A stretch of 64,000 bases of DNA, from contig VWVY01000001.1 of NCBI GenBank assembly GCA_009846685.1, positions 62,001 to 126,000 of the forward strand. The letters are read 5' to 3'. A model generated the notes under the pieces. The model was not told where the DNA came from. It searched no databases and saw only the letters and a program-made list of their open reading frames with translations. The position numbers were made by a program, and so were the translations under genes. Source of the DNA: Rhizobiales bacterium SYSU XM002 (lineage in GTDB: Bacteria > Pseudomonadota > Alphaproteobacteria > Rhizobiales > Beijerinckiaceae). Below, piece after piece: positions 54,210-62,095 of the stretch; within the stretch, counting starts at the first letter, position 1; each line of letters starts with the position of its first letter.

Positions 54210-55022
54210 TCAGATGATGCGCTTCCGGATCGCGCTCGTGAAGATCTCGACGACGATCACGACCGCGAAAATCACGGCGAGGATGAGGCCGACCTGATCC
54301 CAGTAGAGATTGGAGAGGGCCGCTTCGAGCGCGACGCCGATGCCGCCCGCGCCGACGAGCCCCAGCACCGCGCTTTCGCGGATGTTGATATCCCAGCGGA
54401 ACAGCGCGACCGCCCAGAAGCTCGGCTCGATCTGCGGCCAGTAACCCTTGATCAGCAGGCTCGCCGGCGAGGCGCCGGTCGCCTTCAGAGCCTCGATCGG
54501 CCCCTCGCGCGCTTCCTCGATCGCCTCGGCCAGCAGCTTGCCGACGAAGCCGATCGAGCGGAAGGCAATGGCGAGCACGCCCGCCAGCGCGCCGGGGCCG
54601 AAGATAGCCACGAAAAGCAGCGCCCAGATCAACGAGTTTACCGACCGCGACGAGACGAGAATGAAGGTCGCGAAAAGGTTGAGCGCACGCGAACGGGTGA
54701 TGTTGCGCGCCGCCATCAGCGCCACCGGCGCGGCGAGCACCAGGGCGAGCAAGGTGCCGAGCGTGGCGATATGGAAGGTCTCGATCAGCGCCGCGTGGAC
54801 CGCCTTGGGATAATGCGACCAATCGAACGGCCACATCCGGCGGAAGAGGTCCACGGTCTGCTGGGGGGCGTCATAGAGGAATTCCGGGATGATCTCGACG
54901 AAGCGCGCCGACCAGATGACCGCCGCCACGGTGACGAGGTAGACTGCGAAACGCGCGAGACGTTCGCCTCGACTATGGGCCTCCCAAGTCCTCGGTGCCA
55001 CAGCGTTTTCCCCGGTGCTCAT
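54210..55022 (-). CDS. phnE: phosphonate/phosphite-type ABC permease (PhnE family, second copy)
   Basis: 270 residues. The PhnE core is clear: HIATLGTLLALVLAAPVALM, SVNSLIWALLFVAIFGPGAL, EAIEEAREGPIEALKATGAS (EAA loop) and LGLVGAGGIGVALEAALSNL. ATG 55022 overlaps the first PhnE gene stop. Tandem PhnE genes are common in these systems and would form a heterodimeric channel. No C-P lyase (phnGHIJKLM) gene is present in the window, so phosphonate, phosphite or another P-compound is possible. Confidence 0.9.
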   Translation of the reverse strand: MSTGENAVAPRTWEAHSRGERLARFAVYLVTVAAVIWSARFVEIIPEFLYDAPQQTVDLFRRMWPFDWSHYPKAVHAALIETFHIATLGTLLALVLAAPVALMAARNITRSRALNLFATFILVSSRSVNSLIWALLFVAIFGPGALAGVLAIAFRSIGFVGKLLAEAIEEAREGPIEALKATGASPASLLIKGYWPQIEPSFWAVALFRWDINIRESAVLGLVGAGGIGVALEAALSNLYWDQVGLILAVIFAVVIVVEIFTSAIRKRII

Positions 55023-55819
55023 TGGAACACCTTCCTCAGCCAGCCCGAGGCGATTTCGCTCACCATGATGATGGCGACGATTGCCATCAGGATCGTCAGC
55101 ACGAAATCGTAGTCGAAGCGCTGGTAGGCGGTGAACAGCGTCGCGCCGATGCCACCGCCGCCGACGATCCCCACCATCGTCGAGTTCCGGAGGTTGGAAT
55201 CGAGTTGGTAGGCCGCGAACCCGATGAAGCGCGCCATTACCTGCGGCAGGACGCCCATGACGAGGACACCCCAGAACGAGGCCCCGGTCGCGCGCACGGC
55301 CTCGACCTGCTTCAGGCTCATCTCCTCGATCGCCTCCGCGAAGAGCTTCGAGATGAAGCCCATCGAGGCGACGATCAGCGCGAGAATGCCCGCCAGCGCT
55401 CCGAAGCCCACCGCTTTCACGAACAAGATGGCGACCACGATCGGGTGAAACGAGCGGCAGAGGGCGATCGTGCCGCGCGCGGTCCAGGAGACCCATTCCG
55501 GCATCAGGTTGCGCGCGGCGAGCAGACCCAGGGGGAGGGAGAGCAGCACGCCGACGAAGGTCGCGAGGATCGCGATCTGGATCGACTCGATCATGCCGGT
55601 CTTCAGCAGATCGAGTTTCGTCGCTTCGAAGTTCGGCGGCCACATTCGCCCGAAAAACTCGTCGGCATGACCGAGACCGGTGACGAAACGTTCCCAGGTG
55701 ATCTCCAGCGTGGACATCGCGTAGAGCACGTAGAGGAACAGCAGCGCGAAGCCGATGCGCTTGAGCCAGTTCGCCGGGAAGGCCTCGGCCCGGCTGTGGG
55801 AGAGCGCGGCCGGGGTCAT
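55019..55819 (-). CDS. phnE: phosphonate/phosphite-type ABC permease (PhnE family, first copy)
   Basis: 266 residues. Conserved blocks are [60 protein letters not shown] (EAA loop), and [20 protein letters not shown]. It overlaps both the PhnC gene upstream and the second PhnE gene downstream by four bases, so the whole set is translationally coupled. The two PhnE proteins are paralogous but diverged. Confidence 0.9.
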   Translation of the reverse strand: MTPAALSHSRAEAFPANWLKRIGFALLFLYVLYAMSTLEITWERFVTGLGHADEFFGRMWPPNFEATKLDLLKTGMIESIQIAILATFVGVLLSLPLGLLAARNLMPEWVSWTARGTIALCRSFHPIVVAILFVKAVGFGALAGILALIVASMGFISKLFAEAIEEMSLKQVEAVRATGASFWGVLVMGVLPQVMARFIGFAAYQLDSNLRNSTMVGIVGGGGIGATLFTAYQRFDYDFVLTILMAIVAIIMVSEIASGWLRKVFQ

Positions 55820-56592
55820 GCGGCGAGCCAGCTTTCGCCGCCGTAGATGGTGGCGAGGTCCTGATCGGTGAGGTTCTCCGGCGGGCCGTCGAACACCACG
55901 GAACCCTGCGACATGCCGATCACGCGGCTTGCGAAACGTTTGCCGAGTTCAACATCGTGGATGTTGATGATGACCGGAATGCCACGCTCGGCGGCGAGCC
56001 TCTGCATCAGCTCGACGATTTCAACCGAGGTCTTGGGGTCGAGCGAGGAGGTCGGCTCGTCCGCGAGCAGCAGTTCGGGGGCCTGCATCAGCGCGCGGGC
56101 GATGCCGACACGCTGGCGCTGACCGCCGGAAAGCTGATCGGCCCGCCGGGTCGCGAAATCCGCGAGCCCGACGGCATCGAGCAGGCCGAACGCCCGGTCG
56201 ATATCATCCTGCGGAAAGCGTCGCAGGAAAGCCCGCCAGGCGGATACGTAACCGAGCCGCCCGCTCAGGACATTCTCCATCACCGAGAGACGTTCGACGA
56301 GGTTGTACTCCTGATGCACCATGCCGATCCGCCGCCGCGCCATGCGCAGCGCCTTGCCGGAGAGTTGCGTCAGGTCGAGCCCCTTGAACAGGATCGCGCC
56401 CGAGGTTGGTGTCACGAGCCTGTTGATGCAGCGAACGAGCGTCGATTTGCCGGTCCCTGAAGGGCCGATGATCGCCGTGATCCCGTTCGCCGGGATCGTC
56501 AGTGAAATATCCTTCAGGACGGGCTTGCCCGGAACATAGGATTTCGACAGCGCGCGGATTTCCAGCGCGCTGTTTTCGTTACTGGCCGCCAT
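55816..56592 (-). CDS. phnC: phosphonate/phosphite-type ABC ATPase (PhnC family)
   Basis: 258 residues from ATG 56592, overlapping the PhnD stop by one base. Walker [11 protein letters not shown]-loop [20 protein letters not shown], signature [17 protein letters not shown], Walker [17 protein letters not shown] and H-loop [17 protein letters not shown] are present. MVHQEYNLV with [12 protein letters not shown] is specific to PhnC. It energises the tandem PhnE channel. Confidence 0.93.
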   Translation of the reverse strand: MAASNENSALEIRALSKSYVPGKPVLKDISLTIPANGITAIIGPSGTGKSTLVRCINRLVTPTSGAILFKGLDLTQLSGKALRMARRRIGMVHQEYNLVERLSVMENVLSGRLGYVSAWRAFLRRFPQDDIDRAFGLLDAVGLADFATRRADQLSGGQRQRVGIARALMQAPELLLADEPTSSLDPKTSVEIVELMQRLAAERGIPVIINIHDVELGKRFASRVIGMSQGSVVFDGPPENLTDQDLATIYGGESWLAA

Positions 56593-57644
56593 CACGGCGC
56601 TTTCTTCTTCTCGGCAGCCTTCTTGGCGGCGGCTTCCGCCTCGCGCTTGGATTCGCGCTCGTAGGCGTTCTTGTTGTAGGGCGTGCCGGATTTCTCCGCG
56701 ACGTCGCGCACAACGGCCCAATCCTTCTGGTAGGTGATGGGCAGGAAGCGGTCGTCACCGTTGAATTCCTTCTGCATCGCCGCCGGGAAACGGAAGGCGA
56801 AGAAGCAATCCCTGAGCTTCTTGGCGAGCTCCGGCTTCAGGTCATGCGCATGGGCGAAGGAGGAGGTCGGGAACACCGGGCTCTTGTAGATGATGCGGAA
56901 GTCGTCCTTCTTCACCGTTCCGCGGGTCGCCATGCGCTCGAACACGTCCGAAGCCACCGCCGCCATGTCGTAATCGCCCGAGTTGACGCCGAGGACGCTC
57001 TTGTCGTGACCGCCGGACATCAGCGGCTTGTAATCGTCATCGGGCTTCAGGCCCTGATCGGGGAACAGCACGCGCGGCGCGAGATTGCCCGAGTTCGACG
57101 AGGGTGAGGTATGCGCGACCTTCTTGTCCTTGAGATCGGCGAGCTTCTGATAGGGGCTCGACGTCTTGACGATGGCGAGCAACTGGTAGCCGCGCACTTC
57201 CGTGCCAAGGCCCTTGGCGGCGAAGGGGACCGCGCCGGCGAGGTTCACGGCGAAGCCGGTCGGTCCGGTCGAGAAGCCCGCGAAATGCAGGCGTCCGGAC
57301 CGCATGGCCTCGATCTCGGCCGAGTTGGACTGGACCGGGTAATAGACGATGCGCTTGCCTGTGCACTGCGCGAGGTGATCGGTGAACGGCTTGAAGATAT
57401 TCGCATAGACGGCCGGGTCCTCGACCGGGGTATAGGCCCAGACGAGCGTCGATGGATCGCGCTGCTTGGCTGCATCGGGCGTGTCGGCCACGAGATCCTT
57501 GTCGCGATCGCAGTAGAGATCGTCGAGCTGGCCCCGGTTGGGGCAGGCATCTTGTGCAGCCGCCGGCTGGAGCGAGATGGCCGCGCCAAAGGCGGCGAAT
57601 GCGAGCACAATTATCTTTTGAGCCAGGATTATCCTTTGAGCCAT
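56592..57644 (-). CDS. phnD: phosphonate/phosphite-type ABC binding protein (PhnD family)
   Basis: 350 residues. The signal peptide is preceded by a duplicated AQ(R/K)II unit ([12 protein letters not shown]). The mature part has an extra N-terminal Cys-containing stretch ([19 protein letters not shown]) before the family core: [56 protein letters not shown] and [19 protein letters not shown]. The basic, Ala-rich tail ([19 protein letters not shown]) is unusual. It heads the Phn operon and is divergent from a second, unrelated ABC importer. Confidence 0.88.
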   Translation of the reverse strand: MAQRIILAQKIIVLAFAAFGAAISLQPAAAQDACPNRGQLDDLYCDRDKDLVADTPDAAKQRDPSTLVWAYTPVEDPAVYANIFKPFTDHLAQCTGKRIVYYPVQSNSAEIEAMRSGRLHFAGFSTGPTGFAVNLAGAVPFAAKGLGTEVRGYQLLAIVKTSSPYQKLADLKDKKVAHTSPSSNSGNLAPRVLFPDQGLKPDDDYKPLMSGGHDKSVLGVNSGDYDMAAVASDVFERMATRGTVKKDDFRIIYKSPVFPTSSFAHAHDLKPELAKKLRDCFFAFRFPAAMQKEFNGDDRFLPITYQKDWAVVRDVAEKSGTPYNKNAYERESKREAEAAAKKAAEKKKAP

Positions 57645-57645
57645 G
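57610..57645 (-). repeat. 18-bp tandem duplication at the PhnD start
   Basis: Bases 57610-57627 and 57628-57645 match at 16 of 18 positions and encode two AQ(R/K)II units over the first codons of phnD. Such duplications can shift translation starts or lengthen a signal peptide. Confidence 0.7.
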
Positions 57646-57824
57646 AGCGATTCTCCCCTTATGCTGGCGTTCGTTCGCCGCTTCGCTGGGCCGGCGGAGG
57701 ATTAACCCTTGCCTGCCCTGTTTGATTAGGTGACTATCTTTCAAACCTTTACCGCTTCGGTCAACCCCGATTGGTGGAAAGCAAACAAGGGTATGAAAAA
57801 CAAAGGAATTTTGGAGGGAAAAGT

Positions 57825-59147
57825 ATGTTGAATCGCCGTTCTTCAATCGCCGTAACCGCACTTCTCGCCATCATGGGCCCCGCTTTTTCGCAGGCGCCAA
57901 CCGGCAAGGTCACCGTCATCACCTCGTTTTCCAAGGACGTGACGGACCCGATCAAGAAGGCGTTCGAGGCCGCCAATCCGGGCCTCACGCTGGAGGTTCA
58001 GAACCGAAACACCAATGCGGGCGTGAAGTTCGTCGAGGAGACGAAATCGAACAACCAGTCCGATCTCTTCTGGGCTTCCGCGCCGGATGCTTTCGAGGTC
58101 CTCAAGGACAAGAAGCTGCTTCAGGCCTACAAGCTCAAGGCGCAGGGCATTCCGGAAAAAGTCGGCGCCTACCCGATCAACGACAAGGACGGCTACTATT
58201 TCGGCTTCGCGGCCTCCGGCTACGGCATCATGTGGAACGAGCGCTATGCCAAGGCCAACAAGCTGCCCGAGCCGAAGGAATGGCAGGACCTCGCCAAGCC
58301 CGCGTTCCACGATCATGTCTCGATCGCATCGCCGGGGCGCTCGGGCACGACGCATCTGACGATCGAGACGATCCTTCAGGGCGAGGGGTGGGATAAAGGC
58401 TGGGCCACGATCAAGGCGATGGCCGGCAACTTCAACCACGTCGCCGAACGATCCTTCGGCGTCCCAGACGCGGTGAATTCCGGGCAGGTCGGCGTCGGTA
58501 TCGTCATCGACTTCTTCGCCTTCTCGGCGCAGGGGGCCGGCTTCCCGGTGAAGTTCAACTATCCGAGCGTGACGACCGTGGTCCCGGCCAACGTCGCCAT
58601 CGTCGCCAATGCACCGAACAAGGCCGGGGCCGAAGCCTTCGTCGAATTCCTGATCTCCCCGAAGGGGCAGGAAGTGCTGCTCGATCCGAAGATACGGCGG
58701 CTGCCAGTCAACCCCGCGATCTACGCCAAGGCGCCGAAAGACTTCCCCAACCCGTTCACCGACAAGCGCTTTCAGGGCATGATGGTGTTCAACGTCGACA
58801 AGTCCGGCGACCGCACGGCCATCGTCGATACGCTGTTCGACCAGACGATCTCGTTCCAGCTTGCCGATCTCAAGGCGATCACCAAACAGCTCCACGAACT
58901 CGACGGCAAGCTGGCGAAGAAAGCCAACCCGAAGGCCAAGGCGCTCGGTGACGAGGCGCGGGCGCTGATCGGCGCAATGCCGGTGAGCGAGGCACAGGCG
59001 GCCGAGAAGGATCTCGCTTCCGCCTTCACGGGCAAGGACGCCAAGACCCGCCGCGCGGAATACGAGCAGAAATGGGCTGCTTTCGCCAAGGAGAACTACG
59101 CCAAGGCAAAAGCCAAGGTCGAGGAAGCGCTCAAAGCTGCGAACTGA
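57825..59147 (+). CDS. ABC substrate-binding protein (iron/2-AEP-like family 1)
   Basis: 440 residues from ATG 57825, with GGAGGGA six bases upstream. A short signal peptide (SSIAVTALLAIMGPAFSQ) precedes KVTVITSFSKDVTDPIKKAF, QSDLFWASAPDAFEVLKDKK and SGTTHLTIETILQGEGWDKG, which resemble FbpA/FutA or phosphonate PhnS-like receptors. A Lys/Ala-rich helical C-terminal extension of about 90 residues (residues 350-440) is longer than usual. No clear iron-binding tyrosine pair can be assigned, so organic phosphonates or other ligands remain possible. It is divergent from PhnD and followed by its permease. Confidence 0.85.
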   Translation: MLNRRSSIAVTALLAIMGPAFSQAPTGKVTVITSFSKDVTDPIKKAFEAANPGLTLEVQNRNTNAGVKFVEETKSNNQSDLFWASAPDAFEVLKDKKLLQAYKLKAQGIPEKVGAYPINDKDGYYFGFAASGYGIMWNERYAKANKLPEPKEWQDLAKPAFHDHVSIASPGRSGTTHLTIETILQGEGWDKGWATIKAMAGNFNHVAERSFGVPDAVNSGQVGVGIVIDFFAFSAQGAGFPVKFNYPSVTTVVPANVAIVANAPNKAGAEAFVEFLISPKGQEVLLDPKIRRLPVNPAIYAKAPKDFPNPFTDKRFQGMMVFNVDKSGDRTAIVDTLFDQTISFQLADLKAITKQLHELDGKLAKKANPKAKALGDEARALIGAMPVSEAQAAEKDLASAFTGKDAKTRRAEYEQKWAAFAKENYAKAKAKVEEALKAAN

Positions 59148-59158
59148 GCGGATCGGTC

Positions 59159-60889
59159 ATGGCGGAGGCAACGGGGATAGCGGCTCCGGTCGCGCGTTCG
59201 GCGCAGCCGGGCTCGGCGATGATGGGCCATTGGCTGGCGATTGCCGGTATCACGGGCTTCCTCGGCCTGTTTCTTGTGATCCCCGTGGCGATGGTGATCC
59301 TGGTTGCGTTCCAGGACCCGTCGAGCGGCGCATTCACGCTGGTGAATTTCGCCGATTTCCTGCGCAATGACCTGTTCCTGCGCGCCTTCGGGAATTCGTT
59401 CTATGTCTCGATCATGTCGGTGGTCTGGGCGAGCCTCTTCGCCCTTCCGCTCGCCTATTTCACGACGCGGTTCGAGTTCCGCGGGGCCGCCATTGTCCAG
59501 ACGCTTGGCGTGATCCCGCTCATCATGCCGCCCTTCGCCGGGGCGGTGGCGATGCAACTGATCTTCGGCCGCAATGGCTCGATCAACCTGCTGCTGGGCG
59601 ATTGGTTCGATATCAACGTGCCCTTCATGGAGGGGCTGAACGGGGTGATCTTCGTGCAGTCCGTGCATTATTTCCCCTTCATTCTCATCAACCTGACGGC
59701 CTCGCTCCGCAATATCGACCGGGCGATGGAGGAGGCCGCGCAGAACCTCGGCTGTTCCGGCTTCCGGTTGTTCCGGCGCATTGTCTTTCCGCTGGCGATG
59801 CCCGGCTTCATCGCCGGGGCGAGCCTCGTCTTCATCAAGGTGTTCGACGATCTCGCGACCCCGCTGCTGCTGAACGTCAAGGATATGCTCGCGCCACAAG
59901 CCTATCTCCGCATCACTTCCGTCGGCCTCAAGGACCCGACCGGTTACGTGATCTCGGTCGTGTTGATCGTCTTCTCGGTCCTCTCGCTTTTCGTGGCCTC
60001 GCTCGCGACGCGCGGACAGGACTACGCGACCGTCCAGCGCGGTGGTGGCGGTTTGTCGAAACGGCGAATGAACCCGGCGCAGGCCGTGCTGGCCTATGGC
60101 GTCATCGGGCTGATCCTTCTGCTGGTGCTGGCGCCGCACCTTGGGCTGGGGCTTCTTTCGCTCGCCACCATCTGGTCGTATTCGCCGCTGCCGGACGGCT
60201 ACACGCTCGATCATTACGCCCGTGTCCTCGGCGAATCCTGGCAGTTCATCTCGAATACGTTGCTCTATGCCTCGCTCGCCGGGTTGATCGACGTGGTGCT
60301 CGGAACCGCCATCGCTTATCTCGTCTTGCGGACAAAGATCGCCGGGCGACACTGGCTCGATTATATGGCAAGCGCGGCGCTCGCTGTCCCCGGCGTTGTG
60401 CTCGGTATCGGCTATCTCAGGGCCTATTACGGCGTTTCGTTGCCGAGCGGGCAATCGGTCACAAGTTTCTGGTTCATCATCGTCATCGCGCTCGCCGTGC
60501 GGCGTCTCCCCTATGCGCTGCGTGCCTGCATGGCGGCGATGCAGCAGGTGAGTGTGTCGCTGGAGGAAGCGGCCGAAAACCTCGGCGCGACCAAGGCGCG
60601 CACCATCCGCCGTATTGTCGTGCCGCTGATGACCGGCGGCATCGTCGCCGGTTTCGTCACCAGCTTCGCGACCGCCGCCGTCGAACTCTCCGCGACGATG
60701 ATGCTCGTCCAGAACACCTCGGACGCGCCGCTGGCCTACGGGCTCTACGTCTTCATGCAATCGCCGGCCGGGCGTGGCGCCGGCGCGGCGCTCGGCATGA
60801 TCGCGGTGCTGATCGTCGGGCTTTCAACCTATCTCTCGACCGTTCTTGCCGAGCGTGATCGCGCGGCCAAGGCCGGTTCGACGAGCTGA
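59159..60889 (+). CDS. double-domain ABC permease (FbpB/PhnV-type)
   Basis: 576 residues with two fused permease domains (about 30-305 and 330-570), the normal form for Fbp-type iron and AEP importers. Each half has an EAA loop: AMEEAAQNLGCSGFRLFRRI and SLEEAAENLGATKARTIRRI. About 12 helices are expected. ATG 59159 follows the receptor stop by 11 bases. It pairs with the following ATPase. Confidence 0.92.
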   Translation: MAEATGIAAPVARSAQPGSAMMGHWLAIAGITGFLGLFLVIPVAMVILVAFQDPSSGAFTLVNFADFLRNDLFLRAFGNSFYVSIMSVVWASLFALPLAYFTTRFEFRGAAIVQTLGVIPLIMPPFAGAVAMQLIFGRNGSINLLLGDWFDINVPFMEGLNGVIFVQSVHYFPFILINLTASLRNIDRAMEEAAQNLGCSGFRLFRRIVFPLAMPGFIAGASLVFIKVFDDLATPLLLNVKDMLAPQAYLRITSVGLKDPTGYVISVVLIVFSVLSLFVASLATRGQDYATVQRGGGGLSKRRMNPAQAVLAYGVIGLILLLVLAPHLGLGLLSLATIWSYSPLPDGYTLDHYARVLGESWQFISNTLLYASLAGLIDVVLGTAIAYLVLRTKIAGRHWLDYMASAALAVPGVVLGIGYLRAYYGVSLPSGQSVTSFWFIIVIALAVRRLPYALRACMAAMQQVSVSLEEAAENLGATKARTIRRIVVPLMTGGIVAGFVTSFATAAVELSATMMLVQNTSDAPLAYGLYVFMQSPAGRGAGAALGMIAVLIVGLSTYLSTVLAERDRAAKAGSTS

Positions 60890-60901
60890 TCTGGAGGAGC
60901 G

Positions 60902-61981
60902 ATGTCCGCCAACGACAACCAAAACCGCGCCGAGGCTGCCGACATCCGGATCGAGGGTGTGAACCTTTCCTACGGCAAGACGCATGTATTGAAGGATGTC
61001 TCACTGGCGATTGAGCCGGGCGAATTCTTCGCGTTTCTGGGGCCTTCCGGCTGCGGAAAGACGACACTGCTGCGCCTCATTGCTGGGTTCAACGTCGCTC
61101 AGACCGGCTCGGTGCGCATCGGCGGAGCGGAGGTCGCGGATCTGCCGCCCTGGAAGCGCGATGTCGGCATGGTGTTCCAGTCCTACGCGCTCTGGCCACA
61201 TATGAGCGTCGCGCGCAATGTCGCCTTCGGCCTGGAGGAGCGCCATCTGCCGCGTGACGAAATCACCCTTCGCGTGGATGAGGCGCTTGATCTCGTCGAG
61301 CTGAAACATCTCAAGGATCGCAAGCCCGCACAGCTTTCCGGCGGACAGCAGCAACGCGTCGCGCTCGCACGCACCATCGCGGTCCGACCGAAAGTGCTGC
61401 TCCTCGACGAGCCGCTTTCCAACCTCGACGCCAAAATGCGCGTGCAGGTCCGCAGCGAATTGCGTGAGCTGCAATCGCGCCTCGGCATTACGACAATCTT
61501 CGTCACGCACGATCAGGAAGAGGCGAATTCGATCTGTGATCGGGTGGCGGTCTTCCATGACGGCGCCATCCAGCAGGTCGGGACCCCGATCGAGCTCTAC
61601 GACAGGCCGGCGAACCTCTTTGTGGCGAATTTCCTCGGCACCGCCAATATTCTCGCCGGCAAGGCGGCAGGCGAGGGCGCTGTATTCGAGGTTGAAGGGG
61701 GCGGTTGCTTCGCAATTCCCGCCAGCACACGCGTCGAAGAAGGGGCCCGACTCGTGTTCCGTCCGCAGGATGTGTTCATCGGGGATCCTGCGGCGGACGG
61801 CCCTGCCGGCATCGTCATCGCCCGTGAATTCCTCGGCGCAACGATGCGTTATGTCGTCCGCATCGGCAACGGCGATGTCATGGTCGATTTGCCGCATCGC
61901 GCCGGCGCGACACCATACCAGCCGGGTGACCGCGTTGGCGTGACGCTCGATCCCGCACGGGCGATGTTTCTCGCCCGTTGA
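60902..61981 (+). CDS. ABC transporter ATPase (FbpC/PotA/PhnT-type)
   Basis: 359 residues, starting 12 bases after the permease with GGAGGAG as RBS. Walker A GPSGCGKTT, Q-loop MVFQSYALWPHMSVARNVAF, signature LSGGQQQRVALARTIAV, Walker B VLLLDEPLSNLDAKMR and H-loop VTHDQEEANSICDRV are intact. A C-terminal TOBE domain (about 285-355; RLVFRPQDVFIGDP) completes the carbohydrate/iron/polyamine-type ATPase. It converges with malate synthase G across a 114-base structured gap. Confidence 0.93.
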   Translation: MSANDNQNRAEAADIRIEGVNLSYGKTHVLKDVSLAIEPGEFFAFLGPSGCGKTTLLRLIAGFNVAQTGSVRIGGAEVADLPPWKRDVGMVFQSYALWPHMSVARNVAFGLEERHLPRDEITLRVDEALDLVELKHLKDRKPAQLSGGQQQRVALARTIAVRPKVLLLDEPLSNLDAKMRVQVRSELRELQSRLGITTIFVTHDQEEANSICDRVAVFHDGAIQQVGTPIELYDRPANLFVANFLGTANILAGKAAGEGAVFEVEGGGCFAIPASTRVEEGARLVFRPQDVFIGDPAADGPAGIVIAREFLGATMRYVVRIGNGDVMVDLPHRAGATPYQPGDRVGVTLDPARAMFLAR

Positions 61982-62006
61982 ACACCGGAACGCCCTCGTT
62001 GGAAGC

Positions 62007-62082
62007 GAAGGCGCCGCCGAGCAGGGTTGGGAAAACCCGTTGCGAGGGATTGGCCCGAGGATGACCGGTCCGGTCGCCTTCG
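62007..62082. other. folded intergenic element between convergent genes
   Basis: An outer 8-bp stem (CGAAGGCG 62007-62014 with CGCCTTCG 62075-62082) encloses a hairpin GGGTT-gggaa-AACCC (62025-62039) and a palindrome GACCGG-t-CCGGTC (62063-62075). It lacks T-runs. It could be a bidirectional terminator, an unknown small RNA or a mobile palindromic unit. Confidence 0.45.
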
Positions 62083-62095
62083 GAGGTAGTTCACC

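Noticed and set aside
59096-60760. 554-codon antisense frame over the double permease
   Set aside because: His/Arg/Asp-rich sequence without a domain, opposite a clear two-domain permease.
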